From assembly GCA_902785455.1 (NCBI GenBank), contig CACZYY010000012.1, positions 470 to 45,932 on the forward strand: a stretch of DNA of 45,463 bases. Direction: 5' to 3'. This document shows, in pieces, positions 7,289-15,001 of this stretch. The translations under genes were made by a program, and so were the position numbers. Position 1 is the first letter of the stretch; the number at the start of each line of letters is the position of its first letter. The notes beneath the pieces were generated by a model. The model searched no databases, was not told the DNA's origin, and worked only from the letters and a program-made list of their open reading frames with translations. The stretch is from an uncultured Spirochaetaceae bacterium (lineage in GTDB: Bacteria; Spirochaetota; Spirochaetia; Treponematales; Treponemataceae).

Positions 7289-8284
7289 ATGGATTTGTTT
7301 CTAAATCATCATATCGCATTTTCACTTTTTGCAGGTTTCTTGCTCGATTGCATTATTGGCGATCCACATTGCTTTCCGCACCCGGTACGTTTTATGGGAA
7401 AGCTGATTTCTTTTCTCGAAAAACATCTGAATAAATCATCTGATTCCTGGAAAATTCAGCGGCTCAAAGGTGCAATTCTTGTTTTCACTGTAATTTTTTC
7501 ATCCTTTTTGGTTCCGTTTGCAATACTTTTTGTATGCAAATTAATTCATCCGGCTCTTTTTTTGACAGTCGAAAGCATTATGTGCTATCAGTGCATAGCC
7601 GCAAAATCCTTGTGTTCTGAAAGCACAAAAGTTTATCGTGAGCTTAAAAGAAATGACCTTGAAAAAGCCCGAAAAGCGGTCTCGATGATTGTCGGGCGTG
7701 ACACGGACGTTCTTGATGAAAAAGGAGTCGCAAAAGCCGCAGTCGAAACAATTGCAGAAAATACGAGTGATGGGGTAGTCGCACCGATTTTTTTTATGGC
7801 ACTTTTTGGAGCAGCTGGTGGAATGGTGTATAAGGCAATAAACACAATGGATTCAATGATTGCATATAAAAATAAACGCTTCAAACATTTCGGCTTTTGT
7901 GCCGCAAAGCTCGATGATTTTGCAAACCTTATTCCTGCACGATTATCAGCGATTCTGATGATTGTTTCCACGATGATTCTAGCAGTATTTCCGTCGCAAC
8001 AAAGACTTCATCCGATAAATGCAATAAAAATCTTTCTCAGGGACAGATACAAGCACGCAAGTCCGAATTCCGCACAGACCGAAAGTGTTGCGGCCGGAGC
8101 ACTTGGCTTACAGCTGGCAGGAAATACAGTCTATGACGGCAAAGTCGAAGAAAAAGATTTTATAGGTGACAAATTGCGTGAAATCGAAACAGCCGATATT
8201 GTCCGGGCAAACATATTGATGTATGCCACAACTTTCCTCACTATGATTATTTCTGTTACAGCAAGGATTTATACGTGCCGGTAA
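7289..8284 (+). CDS. cbiB: Adenosylcobinamide-phosphate synthase CbiB
   Basis: An integral membrane enzyme that attaches aminopropanol (phosphate) to adenosylcobyric acid. The 331 residues match the family, with several hydrophobic segments and the motifs GDPHCFPHPVRFMGK near residue 25, VGRDTDVLDEKGV, AVETIAENTSDGVVAP, NTMDSMIAYKN and DDFANLIPARL. It uses the CobD product, linking it to the cobD gene upstream. No Shine-Dalgarno is visible; TAGAAT at 7277-7282 ends 6 bases before the ATG, so the mRNA may be leaderless or continue through the upstream terminator. It closes the cobalamin cluster. Confidence 0.93.
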   Translation: MDLFLNHHIAFSLFAGFLLDCIIGDPHCFPHPVRFMGKLISFLEKHLNKSSDSWKIQRLKGAILVFTVIFSSFLVPFAILFVCKLIHPALFLTVESIMCYQCIAAKSLCSESTKVYRELKRNDLEKARKAVSMIVGRDTDVLDEKGVAKAAVETIAENTSDGVVAPIFFMALFGAAGGMVYKAINTMDSMIAYKNKRFKHFGFCAAKLDDFANLIPARLSAILMIVSTMILAVFPSQQRLHPINAIKIFLRDRYKHASPNSAQTESVAAGALGLQLAGNTVYDGKVEEKDFIGDKLREIETADIVRANILMYATTFLTMIISVTARIYTCR

Positions 8285-8340
8285 ATTGGCGTAAAAGGGC
8301 TGTAGGGAAAATCAACATTCATTGGTAGACAGAACGTGCA

Positions 8341-10314
8341 TTATAGTAAGCTGGGGAGCAGGAAAGTGCCGTTTCGAATTTTTTCGAGTGCTTCGCTGCG
8401 TGGCATTGGTTTGCCGAAAAGATAGCCCTGTATTCGCTCACAACCTATTTCTTGAAGGAATTCAAATGCTTCTGTGGTCTCGACGCCTTCGCTGAGCGTT
8501 TGCATTCCTATGTCCTTTGCAAGTGTGATAATATTCTTGAGAATCGGACGTGACTTTGGAGTGTTCGCAAAATCTTTAAGGAATGTCATATCGATTTTCA
8601 TCATATCGAATTCAAATTCTTTGAGGAGATTGAGACAAGAATAACCGGAGCCAAAATCATCCAGCCAAAGTGAATAATCTTTGGCTTTGAGCCTGTGCAA
8701 CGTTTCGCGAAGATTTTTGTCATTTTCGGAGAGCGCGCTTTCTGTGACTTCAATATGAATGCTCTTTTTGCTAATTCCCTGCTTCTCAACCGATTCTTCA
8801 AGTAAGCTCTCTATATTCATAAGCTCAAAGTCAATTTTTGAGAAATTTACTGAAATCGGGAAAACTGGAATTTTTTGAGCCTTTGCGTTAAGAATATCCC
8901 TGCAAACTTCCTGCAAAACATAGGCATCAAGTTTATGAATCTGGCGGTATTCTTCGAGAACCGGAATGAATGTATATGGCGGCATAAAACCGTAATTTGG
9001 ATCAATCCAGCGCGCAAGAGCTTCAAAACCGCACAATTCTTTGTTTTTTGCCAAAACGACCGGCTGGTAATAAATCTGAATGTATCCCTGTGAGATTGCC
9101 TTGTCGATATTGTTGATTACATACTGTTTTCGGGCAAAATCTTCGGCACTTGCTGTGGTGTATTCACAATAATCAACGTCATATTTTTTATTGATGCTTT
9201 CACAGGCGTAACGTGCAAAATCACATGCCGTAATTATATGGCACATAACATCTTCGGGTGTATACGAACCGACTTTTAGCCCCAGTTTGACTTCTGGATC
9301 AGATTTCTTGATTTTATTGCGAATTGAGCTGAGTTTTGACTCGATTTCTGCAGTTGAATTTGAGCTGTCGCGTTTTGCAAAGATTACAAAATGATCATCC
9401 GAAAATCGCGCGACAGGATCTTCTGGAAAAGTGTATTTGATTGTGTGGGCAATCGCATTCAGAAAGCGGGTTCCTTCGTCAAAACCATGCTTTTCGTTGT
9501 AGCTCTTAAAATTAAGTATATCAAGAAAAAGAAAATCTCGTGAAAGAAAATCCTCTGCGTTTTTGCTGCGGATCTCCCCTACCTCATTCCTGAATGCCAG
9601 CATATTTCCAATGCCCGTCGCTTCATCCGTGACCGCAACTTCACCAAGATACAGGTTCATGTTTTCGATATGCTCTGCATTTTTGGCTTCGATAGATTTT
9701 TGATGGAATCGACCGACCGTTGTGATAACAATTGCAAGCCAGACTGTGAAAAGATTCAGCTGCGTTGCATAAGATGCAGAATTTGTGGCGTCACAAATAA
9801 AATAGAAAAGCAAAAAAGAGACCGTTACCAAAGATATGGACGTGATTGGACGCCAAATCATGATTCCCATAGTGATAATTTCTACGGTAATGAAAGCAAG
9901 GGCGTGCTCACCTTTTTGATAATCCAGATATGAAATGAAAATTCCGAATGAAATGGCCACAACGGCAAAGAAAATCATAAAAATTTTGCCAAGCAATCGG
10001 TTTGTTGTTCGGACCTTTAAGAAGTTGTATGAAAAAATATACAGTAAGAGTGCGCAAAGGAATAAAATTATATATGACGTGAGATGTTGTGCAATCCAAA
10101 TGAAGCTTCGAACCTTTGAATCTGTGAAAATATGGTAAAGAACATAGCAAATCATGTAAAATTCGAGAACCATGACTATGCATGAAACCAAAATTGCAGA
10201 ACGAGCATTATCCCTGTCAACATATCGTTTGAATGAATCGCTGTAACCTGCGATGCCGAGAAATTTCGTAATATTTCGAAGACTTTTCTTTAAAAAGCCT
10301 TTAGCCTTATTCAT
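8341..10314 (-). CDS. Membrane GGDEF-EAL protein, probable c-di-GMP phosphodiesterase
   Basis: 657 residues. About six hydrophobic segments lie in residues 35-225. A GGDEF-like domain follows at about 230-395, where the signature has become RFSDDHF, so cyclase activity is unlikely. The EAL domain (about 405-650) keeps the catalytic residues: EALARW, SVNFSKIDF, IEVTESALSEN, LDDFGSGYS, KIDMTFL, EGVETTE and QGYLFGKP. It therefore probably hydrolyses c-di-GMP at the membrane, with the GGDEF part as a possible GTP sensor. The start ATG 10314 has no Shine-Dalgarno and lies 8 bases after a -10 hexamer. Confidence 0.9.
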   Translation of the reverse strand: MNKAKGFLKKSLRNITKFLGIAGYSDSFKRYVDRDNARSAILVSCIVMVLEFYMICYVLYHIFTDSKVRSFIWIAQHLTSYIILFLCALLLYIFSYNFLKVRTTNRLLGKIFMIFFAVVAISFGIFISYLDYQKGEHALAFITVEIITMGIMIWRPITSISLVTVSFLLFYFICDATNSASYATQLNLFTVWLAIVITTVGRFHQKSIEAKNAEHIENMNLYLGEVAVTDEATGIGNMLAFRNEVGEIRSKNAEDFLSRDFLFLDILNFKSYNEKHGFDEGTRFLNAIAHTIKYTFPEDPVARFSDDHFVIFAKRDSSNSTAEIESKLSSIRNKIKKSDPEVKLGLKVGSYTPEDVMCHIITACDFARYACESINKKYDVDYCEYTTASAEDFARKQYVINNIDKAISQGYIQIYYQPVVLAKNKELCGFEALARWIDPNYGFMPPYTFIPVLEEYRQIHKLDAYVLQEVCRDILNAKAQKIPVFPISVNFSKIDFELMNIESLLEESVEKQGISKKSIHIEVTESALSENDKNLRETLHRLKAKDYSLWLDDFGSGYSCLNLLKEFEFDMMKIDMTFLKDFANTPKSRPILKNIITLAKDIGMQTLSEGVETTEAFEFLQEIGCERIQGYLFGKPMPRSEALEKIRNGTFLLPSLL

Positions 10315-10336
10315 TTTATTTTATAATAAGGCTAAA
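10300..10336 (-). promoter_or_regulatory. Perfect 12-bp inverted repeat over the start of the GGDEF-EAL gene
   Basis: TTTAGCCTTATT (10300-10311) and AATAAGGCTAAA (10325-10336) are exact inverted copies 13 bases apart. The repeat spans the -10 hexamer, the predicted start site and the ATG. It has no T run to act as a terminator, so a repressor operator is the simplest reading. Confidence 0.5.
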
Positions 10337-10351
10337 AAAAGATTATGTAAA
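10323..10351 (-). promoter_or_regulatory. Promoter of the GGDEF-EAL gene
   Basis: On the minus strand: TTTACA (10346-10351), 17-base spacer, TATTAT (10323-10328). The ATG begins 8 bases further on, predicting a leaderless or nearly leaderless mRNA. Confidence 0.55.
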
Positions 10352-10369
10352 TAGAATTTTCAATATAAA

Positions 10370-10843
10370 TTAAAGCTGCTTCATGAGGTTGGCCATTTCA
10401 ATTGCGCCCAAAGCACAGTCGTAGCCTTTGTTGCCGGCCTTGCTGCCCGCCCGCTCAATTGCCTGCTCGATGTTCTCTGTTGTGATTACACCGAAAAGCA
10501 CAGGAACGCCGTTTTTGAAGCTTGCCTGGGCAACGCCCTTTGAAACTTCGGCGCAAACATAATCGTAATGTGTTGTAGAACCACGAATTACGGCACCAAC
10601 GGCGATTACGGCGTCGTATTTTTTGCTTGCGGCGAGCTTGTCACAGATTACAGGGATTTCAAATGCGCCCGGAACCCAGACAGCAGTGATGTTCTTTTCT
10701 TCGACACCGTGGCGAACCAGGCCGTCAACAGCACCGCCCAGAAGTTTGTTGACGATGATTTCGTTAAAGCGGCTTGCAACGATTGCAACCTTCATGCCCT
10801 GTGGGGCGACCAGTTTACCTTCGATTAAGTTAATTTCGTTCAT
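10370..10843 (-). CDS. ribH: 6,7-dimethyl-8-ribityllumazine synthase RibH
   Basis: Condenses 5-amino-6-ribitylaminouracil with dihydroxybutanone phosphate, the penultimate step to riboflavin; it forms an icosahedral or pentameric particle. The 157 residues match the family. Motifs: [43 protein letters not shown] with the catalytic His region, and [17 protein letters not shown]. The start lies 2 bases after the ribBA stop, so the pair is co-transcribed under the FMN riboswitch. Confidence 0.96.
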   Translation of the reverse strand: MNEINLIEGKLVAPQGMKVAIVASRFNEIIVNKLLGGAVDGLVRHGVEEKNITAVWVPGAFEIPVICDKLAASKKYDAVIAVGAVIRGSTTHYDYVCAEVSKGVAQASFKNGVPVLFGVITTENIEQAIERAGSKAGNKGYDCALGAIEMANLMKQL

Positions 10844-10845
10844 AA

Positions 10846-12054
10846 TTATAATTCCTCGTTAAAAATATGTCCCATTCTATCACGTTTTGTACGCAAATAA
10901 AAGGCATCGTATTTTTGTGCGGGGATTTCGATTGGAACGCGCTCGTTCACTTTGAGTCCAAAACCGTCAAGTCCGTAGATTTTTTCGGGATTGTTCGTGA
11001 GGAGCCGGAGCGATTTACAGCCCAAATCACGCAAAATCTGTGCGCCAATCCAATATTCACGCAAATCTGGCTTAAAACCAAGCTTGATATTTGCCTCAAC
11101 GGTGTCCAGGCCTTCTTCCTGCAATTTGTAGGCTTTGAGCTTGTTGATCAAACCGATTCCGCGGCCTTCCTGCCTCATGTAAAGGATTACTCCCCGCCCC
11201 TCGTCGTTCACGCGCTTCATCGCTGCCTGGAGCTGAGGACCGCAATCGCATCTTCGGCTTCCAAAAACATCGCCCGTGAGACACTCGGAATGAACACGGC
11301 ACAAAACATTCTCGCCGTCACCCAAGTCACCTTTGACCAGAGCAACGTGATGCTCGCCAGTGATGTCGTTTATGTAACCGTAGATGTCAAACTCGCCGTA
11401 CTCCGTTGGCATTTTTGCCTTTGCCTCGCGGATTACATGCTTTTCGTTTACGCGGAGATAATCCTGCAATGCCTTGATTGTGATGTATTTGAAACCGAAT
11501 TTTTTTGCCATTTCCTGCAATTTCTGACCGCGCATCATTGTTCCGTCGTCGTCCATGATTTCGCAGCAAAGACCGCATTCTTTGAGTCCCGCAAGCCGGC
11601 ACAGGTCAACTGTTGCCTCTGTGTGACCATTTCGTACAAGAACGCCGCCTTTTTTTGCAATCAGCGGGAAGTTGTGACCAGGACGGCGGAAATCTGTGGG
11701 AAGAGATGCCGGGTCAACGCATTTTTGAGTGGTGATTGCCCTCTCTTTTGCGGAAATTCCTGTTGTGGTGGAAATGTGATCGATTGAAACCGTGAAAGCC
11801 GTCTCATGATTGTCGGTGTTTTCGGCAACCATGGGATAAAGGCCGAGTTTGTGGGCAAGTGCCTCGCTCATCGGCATACAAATGAGACCTTTGGCGTGAC
11901 TTGCCATCATGTTCACGTTTTCCTGAGTGGCAAATTCTGCGGCACAAATCATGTCGCCCTCGTTCTCGCGGTTTTCGTCGTCTGAAACCAGGATGATTTT
12001 GCCTGCGCGAAGGTCTGCAACAGCTTCTTCGATTGTGTTGTAATTAAAAGACAT
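10846..12054 (-). CDS. ribBA: Bifunctional 3,4-dihydroxy-2-butanone-4-phosphate synthase / GTP cyclohydrolase II, RibBA
   Basis: Supplies both precursors of riboflavin. The N-terminal RibB domain shows [24 protein letters not shown] and the acidic loop near residues 25-35. The C-terminal RibA domain has [18 protein letters not shown], the zinc-binding Cys set of GTP cyclohydrolase II, and RQEGRGIGL. The start at 12054 (402 residues) is set by GAAGGAGC 8 bases upstream; the longer in-frame extension would begin inside the riboswitch expression platform. RibD and riboflavin synthase are not in the window. Confidence 0.96.
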   Translation of the reverse strand: MSFNYNTIEEAVADLRAGKIILVSDDENRENEGDMICAAEFATQENVNMMASHAKGLICMPMSEALAHKLGLYPMVAENTDNHETAFTVSIDHISTTTGISAKERAITTQKCVDPASLPTDFRRPGHNFPLIAKKGGVLVRNGHTEATVDLCRLAGLKECGLCCEIMDDDGTMMRGQKLQEMAKKFGFKYITIKALQDYLRVNEKHVIREAKAKMPTEYGEFDIYGYINDITGEHHVALVKGDLGDGENVLCRVHSECLTGDVFGSRRCDCGPQLQAAMKRVNDEGRGVILYMRQEGRGIGLINKLKAYKLQEEGLDTVEANIKLGFKPDLREYWIGAQILRDLGCKSLRLLTNNPEKIYGLDGFGLKVNERVPIEIPAQKYDAFYLRTKRDRMGHIFNEEL

Positions 12055-12061
12055 AAAAAAA

Positions 12062-12085
12062 GCTCCTTCAACAGGGCGAAAGAGC
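12062..12085 (-). promoter_or_regulatory. Shine-Dalgarno sequester hairpin of ribBA
   Basis: On the minus strand GCTCTTTC (12078-12085) pairs with GAAGGAGC (12062-12069) over 8 bp including one G-U; the second arm contains the ribBA Shine-Dalgarno. The loop GCCCTGTT can instead pair with the CAGGGCG at the 5' side of the aptamer, which offers the alternative state. Control is probably at translation. Confidence 0.65.
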
Positions 12086-12119
12086 AAAGAATAAACCGCC
12101 GCTTGTGCGACAAAGTTTT

Positions 12120-12253
12120 ACTTCTTTCATCCGGACTTTGTGGACCTGCCACTTACCGTCGGCTACGGATTTGCACCGTATCATGCTGAAAACAGCTCGC
12201 TGGCTTACGCAATGCGCTTACAGCCGGTGGGGAATCTCACCCCGCCCTGAAGT
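12120..12253 (-). promoter_or_regulatory. FMN riboswitch (RFN element)
   Basis: The minus strand shows the class landmarks in order: ACTTC of P1, AGGGCGGGGTGAGATTCCCC, ACCGGCTGT, AGCCAGCGAGC, GGTGCAAATCC, AGCCGACGGT, AGTCCGGATG, and GAAGT closing P1. It precedes ribBA-ribH. The downstream platform holds a Shine-Dalgarno sequester hairpin rather than a terminator. Confidence 0.96.
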
Positions 12254-12259
12254 TAGTCT

Positions 12260-12288
12260 ATTTTAACACGCAATTATATTTTATGCAA
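12260..12288 (-). promoter_or_regulatory. Promoter of the riboflavin operon
   Basis: TTGCAT (12283-12288), 17-base spacer, TAAAAT (12260-12265) on the minus strand, just upstream of the FMN aptamer. Confidence 0.6.
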
Positions 12289-12317
12289 TATGTTTTTATC
12301 GGAGATGTATAAATGCT

Positions 12318-12656
12318 TTATAACCTGGGTTCGGCAAGACTGAACACGAGATTCAACAGTTGAGTCCGTGAATTTACGCCTGCTTTATTGAAAATATTGT
12401 AGATATGTTTTTTTACGGTTGAAACGCTGACTTCTATCTGCTCGCTGATTTCATTGTTTGAACGACCGTCGGCAATAAGCTTTAAGACATCGAATTCTCG
12501 GTCTGAAAGCGAAAAATTTTTTGCCGCTTTATCCAGGTATTGGCTCATGTCGCTGCTATTTTCATTGACATTTAAAAGGTCACAAATCATATTTTCGAGG
12601 CGTTTGATTTCTTTCAATATTTCGTGTATAGAATCTTTATTAATTTCATCTTTCAT
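12318..12656 (-). CDS. Small LuxR/GerE-type transcriptional regulator
   Basis: 112 residues: a charged, probably coiled-coil N-terminus (about 1-50) and a C-terminal GerE helix-turn-helix (FSLSDREFDVLKLIADGRSNN, then VSVSTVKKHIYNIFNKAGV). There is no receiver or ligand domain. The start ATG 12656 has GGAGG 5 bases upstream; an upstream TTG is part of that site. It diverges from the urea transport operon, so control of urea genes is a fair inference, unproven. Its own leader contains an intrinsic terminator (12693-12726) similar to the one upstream of ureA. Confidence 0.85.
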   Translation of the reverse strand: MKDEINKDSIHEILKEIKRLENMICDLLNVNENSSDMSQYLDKAAKNFSLSDREFDVLKLIADGRSNNEISEQIEVSVSTVKKHIYNIFNKAGVNSRTQLLNLVFSLAEPRL

Positions 12657-12692
12657 GATTGCCTCCAAATTTTATGCTAATCAGTGGGAAAC

Positions 12693-12726
12693 AAAAAAAA
12701 GCCGTTCTGGATTGCTCCAAAACGAC
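12693..12726 (-). terminator. Leader terminator A, upstream of the LuxR-type gene
   Basis: On the minus strand an 11-bp stem (12716-12726 with 12701-12711, two G-U) with tetraloop GCAA, then eight T. It is preceded by GGCAACGAA (12727-12735). AACGA and TCGTT of that stretch can form a small alternative hairpin that breaks the terminator stem. A -10-like TAAAAT lies at 12759-12764 with a weak -35, so the unattenuated product would be a short RNA of about 60 bases. Confidence 0.75.
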
Positions 12727-12843
12727 TTCGTTGCCATCTGAATAGGAAATGTGCCTCTATTTTACATTTTTTTGAAAACTGTTAAAGTGTTTTTGCGAAA
12801 AAATTAGCTTTTTCTGTTAGAACTAAAGTTGAAAAAAGCCAAA

Positions 12844-12872
12844 TTGACACAAAATCTTTTGGCCGTTATAGT
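12844..12872 (+). promoter_or_regulatory. Consensus promoter of the small membrane protein operon
   Basis: TTGACA (12844-12849), 17-base spacer, TATAGT (12867-12872). It is one of the strongest sigma-70 type matches in the window and is followed within 50 bases by a terminator. Confidence 0.75.
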
Positions 12873-12889
12873 TTTGGCATCACTTAGCA

Positions 12890-12927
12890 AAGGAGCTTCG
12901 ATCAGCAGGTCGAGGCTCCTTTTTTTT
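12890..12927 (+). terminator. Leader terminator C, upstream of the small membrane protein operon
   Basis: AAGGAGCTTCGA (12890-12901) pairs with TCGAGGCTCCTT (12910-12921), 12 bp with one G-U, followed by eight T. It lies between the promoter at 12844 and the gene at 12942, whose Shine-Dalgarno (12931-12937) follows directly. GGCATCAC at 12876-12883 loosely resembles the GGCAACGA of the other two leaders. Confidence 0.85.
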
Positions 12928-12941
12928 GTGTTGGAGGCAAC

Positions 12942-13301
12942 ATGGCTTGTTTTTTGGTTCCGCTCGGTGAAGCGGTTGTTCTTACAGTTGCAAAAAAACT
13001 TGCGTTCAAAAAGAATGCAGATTCTGTAATCAAAGCCCGGCTCGGCAATCTTGAAAAAATGCTTTACGGCGGAAGTTTTCTGCTTGCGATTGAGCATGTT
13101 TATCATGGTGAAGTCGTGTTTTATCCGCCATTTTTGACCGCGATGAAAAACCCGGAGGATATTCCTGAGATGCTTCATGAGATGGCAACGGTCGGCGTTT
13201 CAATGGCGATCGTGGTTACGGCTGTCTGGGGAATTGCCGAACTAATAGCGCATCTTATTAACAAAAAACAAGAAAAAATTACCTTACAGGGGGCGATATA
13301 A
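12942..13301 (+). CDS. Small membrane protein of unknown function, first of a pair
   Basis: 119 residues with two hydrophobic segments: one near the N-terminus (MACFLVPLGEAVVLTVA) and one about residues 85-107 (VSMAIVVTAVWGIAELIAHL). A His-containing stretch (AIEHVYHGEVV, near 50-60) precedes the second helix. The start is fixed by TTGGAGG 4 bases upstream. Its stop overlaps the next ATG by one base, so the two are coupled and probably form one complex. The position next to urtA suggests a link to urea or nitrogen handling. I do not recognise the family. Confidence 0.7.
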   Translation: MACFLVPLGEAVVLTVAKKLAFKKNADSVIKARLGNLEKMLYGGSFLLAIEHVYHGEVVFYPPFLTAMKNPEDIPEMLHEMATVGVSMAIVVTAVWGIAELIAHLINKKQEKITLQGAI

Positions 13302-13579
13302 TGTGCTTGATTCTTACTATTTGTGCAGCCCTTGCTTTCAGCGGAGTTTATTTCTACCAGAAGAAGAATTCCGCTGTTTCAAAAAGTGTTTTTGCGACGA
13401 TGCTCATGTTCTGGGCAGCAAGCCTCATGTGGAGCATGGACGGAGTTGCTTCGGTTCTTGAGGGCGAAGGATTTTTTGACCTCAGCGTTGAAGATTCAAT
13501 TCTCGGAGCAATAATAATTGCAAGCGGAATGCTTGTTTTCGCAGTTCTTTCTTTTATACAAAAGCGAAAAACTGCATAA
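13301..13579 (+). CDS. Small membrane protein of unknown function, second of a pair
   Basis: 92 residues with three predicted membrane helices: about 2-20, 28-48 (VFATMLMFWAASLMWSMDGVA) and 66-86. An acidic loop (LEGEGFFDLSVEDS) lies between the second and third. It follows the upstream gene with a one-base overlap (TAATG) and an AGGGGG Shine-Dalgarno inside it. After its stop comes the four-way-junction element and then urtA. I do not recognise the family; a two-subunit channel or a sensor is possible but not shown. Confidence 0.7.
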   Translation: MCLILTICAALAFSGVYFYQKKNSAVSKSVFATMLMFWAASLMWSMDGVASVLEGEGFFDLSVEDSILGAIIIASGMLVFAVLSFIQKRKTA

Positions 13580-13617
13580 ACAAAAACTAATTAAAAAAAT
13601 TTTAAAACAATAAAGAC

Positions 13618-13766
13618 AATGGGGTCTCTGGAACAAAAAATACTTCCTTGTATTTTTTGTTCCTACGAGAAAGTTCTGTTCACCTGCCGGCAAACAGAAC
13701 TTTCTCTCTAGCCTTAAAACCTGCATCCATGCAGGCATGGTTAGAAAAAGAGATTCCATTTTTTTT
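13618..13766 (+). promoter_or_regulatory. Four-way-junction RNA element ending in a T run, upstream of urtA
   Basis: Four stems fit together without conflict. P1: 13618-13629 with 13749-13760 (12 bp, two G-U). P2: 13630-13643 with 13650-13663 (14 bp, exact). P3: 13667-13680 with 13693-13706 (14 bp, exact; loop with TGCCGGCA). P4: 13707-13713 with 13739-13745, enclosing CCTGCA-TCCA-TGCAGG. P1 is followed by eight T (13759-13766), so the closed form looks like a terminator. The urtA Shine-Dalgarno follows. It could be a riboswitch-like attenuator or a palindromic mobile element. Confidence 0.65.
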
Positions 13767-13792
13767 ATTTAAATGATTTTGGAGGAAAAACT

Positions 13793-15001
13793 ATGAAAAA
13801 GACAATTAACGGAATCATCACAACTGTTCTGGCGGCCGGTGCTGTTTTGGGCACACTCACCCTCTCTTCTTGCGAGAAAAAAGAAGAGTCAAAGACCGTC
13901 AAAGTCGGAATCTTACATTCTCTGAGCGGAACTATGGCAATCTCAGAAACTTCTGTCCGTGACGCTGAAATGCTCGCAATCAAGGAAATCAATACAAAAG
14001 GCGGCGTTCTTGGGAAACTGATTGAAGTCGTTCAGGAAGACGGTGCGAGCGAACCACAGATTTTCGCTGAAAAAGCACGGAAATTGATTCAGAACAATAA
14101 GGTCGCGACAATCTTCGGCTGCTGGACAAGTGCTTCTCGAAAGGCCGTAAAACCAGTCGTTGAGGAAACAGGCGCACTTCTCTGGTATCCGGTTCAGTAT
14201 GAAGGAATGGAAGCAAGCCCGAACATCATGTACATGGGTGCCGCTCCAAACCAGCAGGCAGTTCCTGCAGTTGAATTCTGCGCAGACAAATTCGGAAAAA
14301 ATATGTTCCTCGTAGGAAGCGATTATGTCTTCCCACGAACAGCAAACAAAATCATCAAGGCTCAGCTGGCAAATATTGGAGGCTCGGTTGCTGGCGAAGA
14401 ATACACACCGATGGGTCACACAGACTTTGCGACAATCGTTTCAAAGATTCAGTCTGCAAAACCTGATTGTATCATCAACACACTCAACGGAGACTCAAAC
14501 GTAGCATTCTTCAAACAGCTCACAGATGCCGGAATCACAGCCGAGTCAATCCCAGTAATGAGCTTCTCAATCGCCGAAGAAGAGGTCGGTGGTGTCGGAA
14601 TCGAAAACCTCAAAGGCCACTATGTTGCATGGAACTACTACCAGACAACAAAAACACCCCAGAATGACGCTTTCGTAAAGGCTTACAAGTCATCTTACGG
14701 TGAAAAACGAGTTACAGACGACCCAATCGAAGCTGGTTACATCGGAGTGTACTTGTGGGCAATGGCAGCTGAAAAAGCAGGCTCATTCGATGTAGAAAAA
14801 GTCCGTGCAGCCGCAAAAGGCCTCACATTCGACGCACCAGAAGGCAAGGTAACACTCGACGGATCAAACCAGCACATCTACAAGCCAGTCCGAATCGGAA
14901 AAATCAACGAGACAGGCCTGATCGATGAAGTTTGGGCAACAAGTGGTGCCGTAAAGCCGGATCCATACCTCTCAACTTATGAGTGGGCTAAAGGATTGTA
15001 A
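13793..15001 (+). CDS. urtA: Urea ABC transporter, substrate-binding lipoprotein UrtA
   Basis: 402 residues. A type II signal peptide ends at Cys27 (LTLSSC), so the protein is a lipoprotein in the periplasm. The mature part is a type I periplasmic binding protein of the branched-chain amino acid/amide family with UrtA-like stretches: [43 protein letters not shown] and [16 protein letters not shown]. It delivers urea to the UrtBC permease. The start is set by GGAGG 7 bases upstream. Genes for the other subunits follow after 374 bases of repeat-rich DNA. Confidence 0.93.
   Translation: MKKTINGIITTVLAAGAVLGTLTLSSCEKKEESKTVKVGILHSLSGTMAISETSVRDAEMLAIKEINTKGGVLGKLIEVVQEDGASEPQIFAEKARKLIQNNKVATIFGCWTSASRKAVKPVVEETGALLWYPVQYEGMEASPNIMYMGAAPNQQAVPAVEFCADKFGKNMFLVGSDYVFPRTANKIIKAQLANIGGSVAGEEYTPMGHTDFATIVSKIQSAKPDCIINTLNGDSNVAFFKQLTDAGITAESIPVMSFSIAEEEVGGVGIENLKGHYVAWNYYQTTKTPQNDAFVKAYKSSYGEKRVTDDPIEAGYIGVYLWAMAAEKAGSFDVEKVRAAAKGLTFDAPEGKVTLDGSNQHIYKPVRIGKINETGLIDEVWATSGAVKPDPYLSTYEWAKGL

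Noticed and set aside
8424..10314. Active diguanylate cyclase in the GGDEF-EAL protein
   Set aside because: The GGDEF signature is changed to SDDHF, so cyclase activity is unlikely.
10867..11787. 306-residue plus-strand frame
   Set aside because: It lies antisense to ribBA, which is clearly the real gene, and its protein has no family features.
12054..12087. Longer RibBA N-terminus
   Set aside because: It would be coded by the Shine-Dalgarno and sequester hairpin of the riboswitch; the 12054 start has a good Shine-Dalgarno.
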